A DNA stretch of 21,701 nucleotides from a virus, in IMG/VR virus record IMGVR_UViG_3300008117_000638, positions 1-21,701 of that record, one strand, 5' to 3'. Shown piece by piece: positions 13,106-20,486 of the stretch. Both the position numbers and the translations under genes were made by a program. Every line of letters starts with the position of its first letter. Within the stretch, counting starts at the first letter, position 1. The notes beneath the pieces are model-generated. The model saw only the letters and a program-made list of their open reading frames with translations. It did not search any database and had not been told where the DNA came from.

Positions 13106-14345
13106 TCAATATGCATTTGATAACTCATTTAAAGTTACCTATCCTGATTTTCCTGGATTTGAAGAAATTCCAAGCACAATTAGGTTAATTCAAAAATCAA
13201 GTCATCAGGATATAGTAGAAATACAGTACTTTAATGTTTCGTCTTTTTATCAAAATGCATTAAAACCTGGTTCTTTATTGAAAATAAATTGGATGAGTTC
13301 CTCAGTAAGAGGGCAGTTCTTTGGACAAGTTGTAAGTGTACTTCCTACAAAAACTTTTGGACAAAATAATCCTACAACCATTAAGGCTATTGGAACTGGG
13401 TTGTCTTTAAAAGAAAGCACACCAAAGATATGGTTAAACAAAACTGCTTCTGAAATTGTTCAAGAAATTGCTAAAAAGTTTAAATTAAAACCAATAGTGT
13501 CTCCAACAAAAGTTAGATTAACTCAAGAGTCAATGGTTGGTCAAACCTATTGGCAAAAATTAAGAGAACTAGCAAACAAATCGGGGTACGTGTTTCATGT
13601 ATTCGAAACAGAACTCTATTTTGTTCCTTTTGATACTATGATAAACACTTTTATGGGAAGTATTCCTTTCCTATCTCTTGAAACAAACTATGGAGATGGA
13701 TATGACAATATCTATCAATCTAATCTTTTAGAATTTAAAACCGAAAGTTCTACAATCCCATCAGAGTCAAGGTATTCAAATAGAACAAAAAATATAATGG
13801 GAATTGACCCATTTACTGGTAAAGTTTTTACTCATAAAACTTCTCCATCTGAGGTTGGTAAAGCATTAAGAAAGAACACCACTACTCAAGTGTTCTCCGA
13901 ACAGATGTTTGGAGTGACTGTGGGAAGCAAAGCGCTCGCAGAAAGTAGAGCAAAATCTGAAGCAATGGTTTCTTCGTTTAGTGAACATGCCAAGGGCACG
14001 GCTCAAGGTGACCCAAGAATATCTCCTTTTAAAACTATTCATGTAGACGGAACGGGAAATTCCACAGATGGTTTTTGGATGGTAAAAGACGCTGAACACT
14101 TTATGACACATGACGGCAGATACACAGTTGACTTTTCTTGTATGACTGATGGAACTGGTAACAACAAAACTTCATCATTTAGACAGACTCCAACTAAAAG
14201 TGTTGCTGTAAGAAACGTTGCCTATGAACTAGCCTCTGGATTGCAGACAAAACCATCAGTAACTAAACTTAATTCAAATAGGTTGTTAATAAAACAATCT
14301 GACAATGGTATACAGTTAAAACAAAGAAAATGGATAGGTAAATAA
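13098..14345 (+). CDS. Baseplate hub protein, gp27/gpD-like
   Basis: A 415-residue protein whose start overlaps the previous gene by 8 nt. The pattern I-W-L-N-K-T-A-S-E-I-V-Q-E-I-A-K-K-F (~111-128), then M-V-G-Q-T-Y-W-Q-K-L-R-E-L-A-N-K-S-G-Y (~145-163) and L-Y-F-V-P, is typical of the Mu gpD / T4 gp27 / VgrG N-terminal hub fold, including the 'W-x-x-L-x-x-L-A-x-x-x-G-Y' helix. These proteins trimerise at the tail tip and bind the spike. The last ~60 residues are more variable and basic. It ends in TAATG with the gp25-like gene, matching the usual hub-wedge order. Confidence 0.75.
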   Translation: MTNQYAFDNSFKVTYPDFPGFEEIPSTIRLIQKSSHQDIVEIQYFNVSSFYQNALKPGSLLKINWMSSSVRGQFFGQVVSVLPTKTFGQNNPTTIKAIGTGLSLKESTPKIWLNKTASEIVQEIAKKFKLKPIVSPTKVRLTQESMVGQTYWQKLRELANKSGYVFHVFETELYFVPFDTMINTFMGSIPFLSLETNYGDGYDNIYQSNLLEFKTESSTIPSESRYSNRTKNIMGIDPFTGKVFTHKTSPSEVGKALRKNTTTQVFSEQMFGVTVGSKALAESRAKSEAMVSSFSEHAKGTAQGDPRISPFKTIHVDGTGNSTDGFWMVKDAEHFMTHDGRYTVDFSCMTDGTGNNKTSSFRQTPTKSVAVRNVAYELASGLQTKPSVTKLNSNRLLIKQSDNGIQLKQRKWIGK

Positions 14346-14761
14346 TGGCTACAAGAGAAACCGCTATATCTCTTCCATTTTCCATAAACCCATATGGAAG
14401 AGTTGGAACAACGATTGAACAGCCTAAAATCTGGCAAGATAGAGTCAGGTCCGTGATAGGCACTTACTTAGGTGAAAGAGTGATGCGTCCAAACTTTGGG
14501 GCTGACGTAGTTGACGCTGTTTTTGAAAACTCAGGAGAAGCCGAATTGATTGTACAAAACGAGACTAGGAAGGCATTTGAAAGGTATCTACCAACCCTAA
14601 ATTTGGTAGAAGTTATACCTCATTATGACGAAGAGACAGGCATATTAGAGACAGAGATAGTCTACTCATTGCCAGACGCACGAATTGAAGACGTAACAAG
14701 CACTACAATAGGCTTAGTAAGAATTGCAGGAAACTTACCCCCAATTCAGGAGAAACTATGA
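14345..14761 (+). CDS. gp25-like baseplate wedge protein
   Basis: A 138-residue protein with the gp25/GPW signature: R-V-R-S-V-I-G-T-Y-L-G-E-R-V-M-R-P-N-F-G (G43-E-R to F-G at 52). It continues to an N-E-T-R-K-A-F-E-R-Y helix and strands L-V-E-V-I-P-H-Y and L-E-T-E-I-V-Y. In T4, gp25 is the wedge core that helps nucleate the sheath. The protein name 'lysozyme-like' used for the family is historical, and no lysozyme active site is apparent. ATGA overlap couples it to baseplate J, the normal partner in the wedge. Confidence 0.88.
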   Translation: MATRETAISLPFSINPYGRVGTTIEQPKIWQDRVRSVIGTYLGERVMRPNFGADVVDAVFENSGEAELIVQNETRKAFERYLPTLNLVEVIPHYDEETGILETEIVYSLPDARIEDVTSTTIGLVRIAGNLPPIQEKL

Positions 14762-16317
14762 CAATAACGCCAGCCTCTAATATCCCTGTATCGGTTGATT
14801 ACACCAGTAAGGATTATTACTCAATTCGTGAAGAGTTGATAGAAAGAATTCAAGACCGAATTCCAGATTGGAAAGCAAGTGACCCAGCAGACTTTGGTGT
14901 TGCTCTTGTAGAAGCCTTTGCTTATGTTTCCGACATACTTTCATACTATATTGACAGAAACGCCAATGAAGCGTTTATAACCACGGCAAGTCAAAGAGAT
15001 AGCGTTCTTAACATTGCTCGTAACTATGGTTATACCCCTGCTGGTTACAGGCAGGCTCTAGTCGAATTAACTTTCACTAACACCTCTGCAACTGAGGTAA
15101 CCTTGCCTGAAGGTACAGTTGTTTCTGGCGATGTTGTAATAGATGACACAGTAAACACCATTTATTTTACAACCGTTGCAGACGCCGTAGTTGCAGAACA
15201 AATAGGGTCATCTCCAGGAGAAACAACAGTAACTGCTGCAGAAGGTCGTTCAGTAGTTCTTGTATCCGATGATGCAACCACAAATGGAGAGTTAATAGGT
15301 ACCTCTACAGGCATTCCTGCAATGTCGTTTGAATTAGGAGAAACACCTGTAGTAGAAGACTCTATTGAGGTGTATGTACAAGACGGTGTTCTGTTTGTAA
15401 AATGGACAGAGGTTCAACATCTTTCAGATTACGGACCAAATGACCAAGTTTATGTAACCTCACTTGATGAGGATGATGTTGTAACAATTAAATTTGGAGA
15501 TGGAGTTTCTGGAGCAATACCAACTCTCTATTCAGAGATTAGAGCAAAGTATACAGTTGGCGGTGGAAACGCTGGAAACGTTGATGCCGACACACTAGAC
15601 ACACTTGTATACGTTCCTGGGTTATCTGAAGTTCAAATTACGGCCCTTCAAGCAGATATTTCAGTTGCTAATGGGGATGTTGCATTTGCTGGTGCAGACC
15701 CAGAGTCAACGGAACAAATACGAACTGCTGCTCCATTAACTTTGCGTGCTAACAACAGAGCAGTAACATTAAACGATTTTGCAAATCTTGCTCTTTCAGT
15801 AACTGGAATTGGAAAAGCAAATGCAACTGCAGCAGTTTGGACTTCAGTAACTGTTTACATAGCACCAACAAGAACTGCAACAGATGTTGACGCTGCTCCA
15901 GGTTTAGATGAACTGGGAGACCCAACGGCAGAATTCGATAGATTACAAACAGACTTAGAGACCTTCTACGAAGGTAAAACGTTAATTGGAACTTCAGTAA
16001 CTATATCTCCTCCAGTATACGTAGATGTAAATGTAACTATTCAATATACCAAGTTGAACCAATACACTACAACAGAGATTGAAACCGCAATTAAAGAGAA
16101 GATGGTTACAGCCTTTGGTTATGCCAATCTATTCTTTGAAGAAACAATTAACTCTGGAGACCTTGAGTTTGAATTACTTCAAATTCCTGGAATTCAAGTT
16201 GCTCGTGTAACTCAACTTTACAGAACTGGAAGCGGAGCCGCTCTTACAACGCTGCAAGGCGACCCAGATGAAATCTTCCGCTTTACAGAGGACAACTTAA
16301 GTATTGGTGAAATCTAG
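14758..16317 (+). CDS. Baseplate J-like wedge protein (gp6 family)
   Basis: A 519-residue protein. The N-terminal region shows the full baseplate J pattern: V-D-Y-T-S-K-D-Y-Y-S-I-R-E-E-L, I-P-D-W, D-P-A-D-F-G-V-A-L-V-E-A-F-A-Y-V-S-D-I-L-S-Y-Y-I-D-R-x-A-N-E-A-F. It continues with R-D-S-V-L-N-I-A-R-N-Y-G-Y-T-P and later G-D-G-V-S-G-A-I-P. Length is within the range of T4 gp6/P2 gpJ homologs. It dimerises and forms the inner ring of the baseplate with the gp25-like protein, with which its start overlaps. Confidence 0.92.
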   Translation: MTITPASNIPVSVDYTSKDYYSIREELIERIQDRIPDWKASDPADFGVALVEAFAYVSDILSYYIDRNANEAFITTASQRDSVLNIARNYGYTPAGYRQALVELTFTNTSATEVTLPEGTVVSGDVVIDDTVNTIYFTTVADAVVAEQIGSSPGETTVTAAEGRSVVLVSDDATTNGELIGTSTGIPAMSFELGETPVVEDSIEVYVQDGVLFVKWTEVQHLSDYGPNDQVYVTSLDEDDVVTIKFGDGVSGAIPTLYSEIRAKYTVGGGNAGNVDADTLDTLVYVPGLSEVQITALQADISVANGDVAFAGADPESTEQIRTAAPLTLRANNRAVTLNDFANLALSVTGIGKANATAAVWTSVTVYIAPTRTATDVDAAPGLDELGDPTAEFDRLQTDLETFYEGKTLIGTSVTISPPVYVDVNVTIQYTKLNQYTTTEIETAIKEKMVTAFGYANLFFEETINSGDLEFELLQIPGIQVARVTQLYRTGSGAALTTLQGDPDEIFRFTEDNLSIGEI

Positions 16318-16319
16318 TA

Positions 16320-17018
16320 ATGGATTTTGAGCGAACACTACCTGGCATATACAGAGCAGTCGTTCACGATAACAGAGACCCTAAAAAGTTACGAAGATTA
16401 AAAGTTAAGGTCACTGCAACAGGTGAACAGATTACTAACTGGATTTGGCCTGTAATCTCAACCAAACGTCCACCCGCAATTGGCACTGGCGTATACGTCA
16501 TGTATGTAGGAGGAGACCCTGAATATCCTGTATGGATAGGTGAGTTTGGTGAAAAACCGCAAGGAGTCTTTGCTTATGGTTCTTGGTTTAGCACCCAAGA
16601 CCAAACAGCCTCAGTCAATACTGAAAAAATTATGACAGTAAACAGCATTGACTTTTCTGAAGGAATCTCGGTTGTAGATACTTCAAAATTTACTGTTGCC
16701 GAAACTGGAACATACAACCTTCAATTCTCGGCTCAGTTTCACCATAGAACTGGTGGTGGAGGAGGCTCTGGAAGTAACGCTTATGTTTGGTTAAAAAAGA
16801 ATGGGTCAACGGTTGCAAACTCTTCTACCTCTTTAAATATTGGAAGCGGTAACTATGCTGTAGCGGCATGGAATTTCTTTGTAAAACTCAAATACAACGA
16901 ATACGTTCAACTAGCCTGGTCTACAACAACTACCAATATTGCCCTTGAAGCAAATGGGGCAACCTCTCCCTCACCAGCCATACCCTCATTGATAGTGACT
17001 ATGAACCAGATAGCCTGA
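16320..17018 (+). CDS. OB-fold spike protein fused to C1q/TNF-like domain
   Basis: A 232-residue protein starting 2 nt after baseplate J. Residues ~5-80 (G-I-Y-R-A-V-V-H-D-N-R-D-P, R-R-L-K-V-K-V, I-W-P-V, P-A-I-G-T-G-V-Y-V-M-Y-V-G-G-D-P-E-Y-P-V-W-I-G) match the OB-fold of gp5/gpV/VgrG spikes. Instead of a lysozyme and beta-helix, residues ~95-232 look like a C1q/TNF-type jelly roll: F-T-V-A-E-T-G-T-Y-N-L-Q-F-S-A-Q-F, a Gly-rich loop (146-153), A-Y-V-W-L-K-K-N-G-S-T-V and F-F-V-K-L-K-Y-N-E-Y-V-Q-L. Both folds trimerise. It probably sits at the tail tip; the C1q-like part may bind a surface ligand. Domain calls are by pattern only. Confidence 0.7.
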   Translation: MDFERTLPGIYRAVVHDNRDPKKLRRLKVKVTATGEQITNWIWPVISTKRPPAIGTGVYVMYVGGDPEYPVWIGEFGEKPQGVFAYGSWFSTQDQTASVNTEKIMTVNSIDFSEGISVVDTSKFTVAETGTYNLQFSAQFHHRTGGGGGSGSNAYVWLKKNGSTVANSSTSLNIGSGNYAVAAWNFFVKLKYNEYVQLAWSTTTTNIALEANGATSPSPAIPSLIVTMNQIA

Positions 17019-17054
17019 GTTCAGCAGGTAAATAGGGGGCAAACCTAAGAAAAT

Positions 17055-17068
17055 AGACCGATAGGTCT
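17055..17068 (+). promoter_or_regulatory. Perfect 5-bp hairpin in 64-nt intergenic gap
   Basis: AGACC-GATA-GGTCT lies in the largest gap of the baseplate module (17019-17082), immediately before AAAGGAAG, the ribosome binding site of the GTG at 17083. There is no T-tract, so it is not an intrinsic terminator. It could be an mRNA processing or stability element, or limit access to the ribosome binding site. Confidence 0.35.
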
Positions 17069-17082
17069 GAAAGGAAGTCAAC

Positions 17083-17619
17083 GTGACAGCATCGTATCCC
17101 TCATCGGTGAAGTCGTTTACCACTAAGGTAGACTTTACTGACACCGTTCTTGCGGCGCACGTAAATGACCTGCAAGACGAAGTAAACTCTATTGAAGCCA
17201 CTTTAGGCTCTAGCATTAAGACAGGCTCAGGATGGGCTGGGGCTGCAGACTTTGCTACAACAAACTGGAACACAGTAAAAGATAGAATAACTAACTTAGA
17301 ATACGTAGCAAAAATTGCATACGATGCCCGTAATCCTGTTGGAGGAACTACTGGTCAAGTTCTTGTTAAGAACTCCTCTACCAACTATGACTATTCATGG
17401 ACAACCTTTACAGGTCTGCCATCTCAAACTAGCAACAATGGATACTTTTTAACTACTGATGGTTCATCAGCGTCTTGGGCTGCTATTAGTCAGGTACCGT
17501 CTCAGTCAACTCATGCAGGAAAGTTTTTAACGACAGATGGAACTATTGCATCTTGGGCTACCGTATCAACTAGCGGTGGTGGGTCTGTAACCGATACCCT
17601 AATGTTAATGGGAGCATAA
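17083..17619 (+). CDS. Tail fibre protein
   Basis: A 178-residue protein from GTG, with AAAGGAAG upstream. The N-terminus Y-P-S-S-V-K-S-F-T-T-K-V-D-F-T-D-T-V-L-A-A-H-V-N-D-L-Q-D-E-V-N-S-I-E is a very common start of phage fibre proteins: a short attachment part plus a coiled-coil segment. The C-terminal half has two ~26-residue repeats of the type (L/V)-P-S-Q-(T/S), then F-L-T-T-D-G, then A-S-W (about 112-135 and 138-160), likely a fibrous beta repeat as in trimeric shafts. It ends in a hydrophobic L-M-L-M-G-A. It probably trimerises and attaches to the baseplate. Confidence 0.7.
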   Translation: MTASYPSSVKSFTTKVDFTDTVLAAHVNDLQDEVNSIEATLGSSIKTGSGWAGAADFATTNWNTVKDRITNLEYVAKIAYDARNPVGGTTGQVLVKNSSTNYDYSWTTFTGLPSQTSNNGYFLTTDGSSASWAAISQVPSQSTHAGKFLTTDGTIASWATVSTSGGGSVTDTLMLMGA

Positions 17620-17634
17620 AAAGGAGCCACATAA

Positions 17635-19608
17635 GTGGGAAATTACGGTAACTTTGTTTACGGTGGCGGCAAATATGGAGCAACTCCAAAACTTGCGTAC
17701 TCCGTTGAACCTATGTCAATTACGGTTCTTGATTATGACCGAACTTTAGTTGAATGGCAATCACCTACTGGTGACTTTACCCGTTGGAGATTGGTACGCA
17801 GTCAAACAGGTTATCCAGAGAATGAAGAAGACGGCGTTATTGTTTATGAAGAGTTTGCTACTGAAGGTAATGTAACACGCCTATCGTTTGTAGACAGTGA
17901 TGATGCAGAAGACCCAATAGTTGCTATTGACCCAGGTCGTCAAATTTATTATAGATTCTTTTTATACATCGATACAGAGTATTGGGTTGTTGCTGGACAA
18001 GTAACTGACACGGTTCCTTCAGACCATGATGCCCAAAAAAAACTTATGGACATTATTCCAAAAGTTTACACTAGTGAAGTCCAGAGTCCTCTAGGAGTTA
18101 CTGATACCGCATCAGATTTGTATAAGTTTATGGACGGCGTTTCATTTACGGTAGACCAACTATTGACACAGATTGATGTGCTAAAACCAAACCATTCATC
18201 AGAGAACACTCCTGCGTCCTTGTTACCCATTGAACTATTGAACTCAGGATTTACAACAGAAAGTAATATTCCAGTTAAGTATCAGAAAAAACTGGCAAGA
18301 GATGCGTTCTTTCTTTACTCTAATCGAGGTTTGCAATCAGGCCTTGAAGCCTACATAGAAGACCTAACAGGTTTTGCCCCAACAATTACAGTATCTCCAA
18401 ATCTACTACTGACAATTCAAGACTCAACATTTTTAGAAACCATAGGTAACTGGCAAACATCTACAACAACTCTTACATCTGTAACAGAACAGGTGCCAGA
18501 CATAAACACCTACACAATTGATGAGGACTACACAGGCAAGGCTATTGCTGCATCTGGTGCTTCCTTTATAACTTTGGGTGCAAATGACCCAATAGGCAAA
18601 GGAATCCCTGTAACTGCAGAAACAGACTTTACCTTTGGATATAAATATAAGTCACCTGCAAGCGCAGGAAGCGTAAGACTAATAGTTAAGTTCTATGACA
18701 AAGATGGAACAGACTTAGCAGCAGACTTTACTGGAACTTTAAATGCCGCCAATAACACGTGGCAAACATCTTGGGAAACAACTGAAACACCAGCCGATGC
18801 TGTGTACGCTTCTCTAAAGGTGACTTTTAGTGCAGCAGGAACTTACTATCTAGACCAGTTCTATGCTGAAAACGGTGAGAACTTAGATAACACATCATTC
18901 CAAGAGGCTCGTGCCGTAAACATCTTTTTACTTCCTAGTAAAACTAATTACATACAAAATCCTTCATTCGAAGATAACTCAAATACTTGGACAATAACGG
19001 CTGCGGCTAACGTAAGAGAAGTTGAGACTCCTGACAGTGTAGGTGCAGGTGATGATTCTCTAAAATTAACTTTAACTACAGGTGCAATATTAGAAACAGA
19101 CACAGGTGCTATTCCATCAACAGGCTTAGATAAGTATTACACACTTTCGTTTTACGCCAAAGCAAGTGCTGCAGTAGATGTAGATGTGACGCTAACACCA
19201 AATGATGATGGAACTCCTACAACTGGAGAAGAGATTGAAACCTTTACCTTGTCAACTGATTGGGAGCGTTACACAATCACAGCGTTCGTAGATAATGCGG
19301 ATGTAGCAGGAGAACTCACTTACACAATAAACTTAGACTTTGATACGGCCTCTGGAGTGTACGCATGGGTAGATGCGTTCCAATTAGAACAAAGTTTTAA
19401 AGCAACAGACTACTTTGACGGTAGCCTATCCAGTCAGTTTGGCGTTGTATGGGAAGGCACAGCCCACGAGTCAACCTCTCACGCTTATGTAAACAAGGCC
19501 ATCAAGTTACCTCGTCTATCTCAAACGCTAGATTCTTGGGTTCCTGCAAATTGCTATTGGAGACTGTCCACCTACGCCGGAGTTGAGTACACCAGACTAT
19601 CGGTATAG
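17635..19608 (+). CDS. Tail protein I-like baseplate protein with carbohydrate-binding-like modules
   Basis: A 657-residue protein from GTG with AAAGGAG upstream. Residues ~20-125 look like a fibronectin-III-type domain (V-E-W-Q-S-P-T-G-D-F, Y-Y-R-F-F-L-Y). Residues ~135-255 resemble tail protein I (P2 gpI family): L-M-D-I-I-P-K-V-Y, L-Y-K-F-M-D-G-V, L-L-P-I-E-L-L-N-S-G, K-L-A-R-D-A-F-F-L-Y-S-N-R-G. Then follow two beta-sandwich modules (~258-420 and ~438-590). The second has N-Y-I-Q-N-P-S-F-E-D, Y-Y-T-L-S-F-Y-A-K-A and V-D-A-F-Q-L-E-Q, the pattern of CBM4/9-like modules common in actinophage tails. It bridges baseplate and fibres and may bind surface glycans. Confidence 0.7.
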   Translation: MGNYGNFVYGGGKYGATPKLAYSVEPMSITVLDYDRTLVEWQSPTGDFTRWRLVRSQTGYPENEEDGVIVYEEFATEGNVTRLSFVDSDDAEDPIVAIDPGRQIYYRFFLYIDTEYWVVAGQVTDTVPSDHDAQKKLMDIIPKVYTSEVQSPLGVTDTASDLYKFMDGVSFTVDQLLTQIDVLKPNHSSENTPASLLPIELLNSGFTTESNIPVKYQKKLARDAFFLYSNRGLQSGLEAYIEDLTGFAPTITVSPNLLLTIQDSTFLETIGNWQTSTTTLTSVTEQVPDINTYTIDEDYTGKAIAASGASFITLGANDPIGKGIPVTAETDFTFGYKYKSPASAGSVRLIVKFYDKDGTDLAADFTGTLNAANNTWQTSWETTETPADAVYASLKVTFSAAGTYYLDQFYAENGENLDNTSFQEARAVNIFLLPSKTNYIQNPSFEDNSNTWTITAAANVREVETPDSVGAGDDSLKLTLTTGAILETDTGAIPSTGLDKYYTLSFYAKASAAVDVDVTLTPNDDGTPTTGEEIETFTLSTDWERYTITAFVDNADVAGELTYTINLDFDTASGVYAWVDAFQLEQSFKATDYFDGSLSSQFGVVWEGTAHESTSHAYVNKAIKLPRLSQTLDSWVPANCYWRLSTYAGVEYTRLSV

Positions 19609-19617
19609 GATGACCCT

Positions 19618-19890
19618 ATGACCGATATCTTGATTACTGTTCTACTAGTTGCACTTGCAGTTACCTATGTGTTGGAGTTACTTGACTTAACCATTCTTGG
19701 TGCATGGATAGGTAAATCAAATATAAACATCTTTTTTGCACCTCCTTTAAGTCTTGGGGGCCTTTATTTGCTCAGTGGCTTAAACCTCAATTTGGTGGTT
19801 TTAGTACCAGCCGCTACATTCGTTTCATTGGCGCTAGCCAAGTATTTAAATAAACCGACAGTGGTTCAACAGAGGTTACCACGTCTATAG
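19618..19890 (+). CDS. Small integral membrane protein
   Basis: A 90-residue protein with probable membrane segments at ~3-26, ~38-55 and ~56-77, and a basic C-terminus (V-Q-Q-R-L-P-R-L) expected to be cytoplasmic. AGGA at 19607-19610 precedes ATG. Number and size of membrane helices would allow a holin, and late phage genes often encode one near the tail module. No endolysin gene is adjacent, though, and there is no holin family signature I can name. It could also be a phage-encoded envelope protein of other function. Confidence 0.55.
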   Translation: MTDILITVLLVALAVTYVLELLDLTILGAWIGKSNINIFFAPPLSLGGLYLLSGLNLNLVVLVPAATFVSLALAKYLNKPTVVQQRLPRL

Positions 19891-19898
19891 GAGGGGTT

Positions 19899-20477
19899 AT
19901 GAAGAGGATAATTGTTTTGCCATTTAAGGATGGCGATATCCAAGATGGAATGCGTAGGTTAATACAGTTAACCCCAGAAGCGGTAGTTGTTTTTCCAGTA
20001 GTGGAACTGCCGATGTTTACTGAATCTATGATAAAAATTCTTGAAGAAACTAATGCAAAATATCATTTGTTCTTTACTGATGGAAATGACGACATCGATA
20101 GCCTAGTTTTAAAAGCACATGATTTAACTATGTGCAATAACCCAATAAGAGAAATTACAAGAGAGATAACCGCCGAAGATATTCTTGCAATGGTTTGGGA
20201 AGATAGCATCGAGGCTCACTTGACTCTTCATGCAGTTGAGGACTTGGCTATAGAGACTTGGAATATCGAAGATGGCCTTGAGCCAATCGAAGTGGAGTTT
20301 GACGATGACGATGAGTCTGACGTGCTCTATGAAGAAATGCAGGATGCCCTTTCCAATTTCATCGAATCCTTTGCTACCTACATCACCAATGGCGTTCTAA
20401 ACACCCTCTCAAAGGCCGTACAAGAGCGCATAAAAGAGGATATGGGCAAAAAGGATGTTGACCCCTTCGGTAAGTAA
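19899..20477 (+). CDS. Unknown protein with acidic C-terminal segment
   Basis: A 192-residue protein with a very strong AGGAGGGG directly upstream of ATG. The N-terminal ~70 residues alternate strands and helices (R-I-I-V-L-P-F, A-V-V-V-F-P-V-V-E, Y-H-L-F-F-T-D-G) as in a small Rossmann-like fold. Then come A-E-D-I-L-A-M-V-W-E-D-S, L-H-A-V-E-D-L-A-I-E-T-W-N-I-E-D-G-L-E-P-I-E-V-E, an acidic D-D-D-D-E-S-D stretch and a helical end. I believe similar proteins occur in actinobacterial phages next to replication genes, without known function. I assign none. Confidence 0.6.
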   Translation: MKRIIVLPFKDGDIQDGMRRLIQLTPEAVVVFPVVELPMFTESMIKILEETNAKYHLFFTDGNDDIDSLVLKAHDLTMCNNPIREITREITAEDILAMVWEDSIEAHLTLHAVEDLAIETWNIEDGLEPIEVEFDDDDESDVLYEEMQDALSNFIESFATYITNGVLNTLSKAVQERIKEDMGKKDVDPFGK

Positions 20478-20486
20478 CATAACCCC

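Noticed and set aside
14345-14761. Lysozyme activity for the gp25-like protein
   Set aside because: The family name is historical; the protein shows wedge-core motifs and no apparent catalytic arrangement.
19618-19890. Firm holin assignment
   Set aside because: Only membrane topology supports it; no adjacent endolysin and no family signature.
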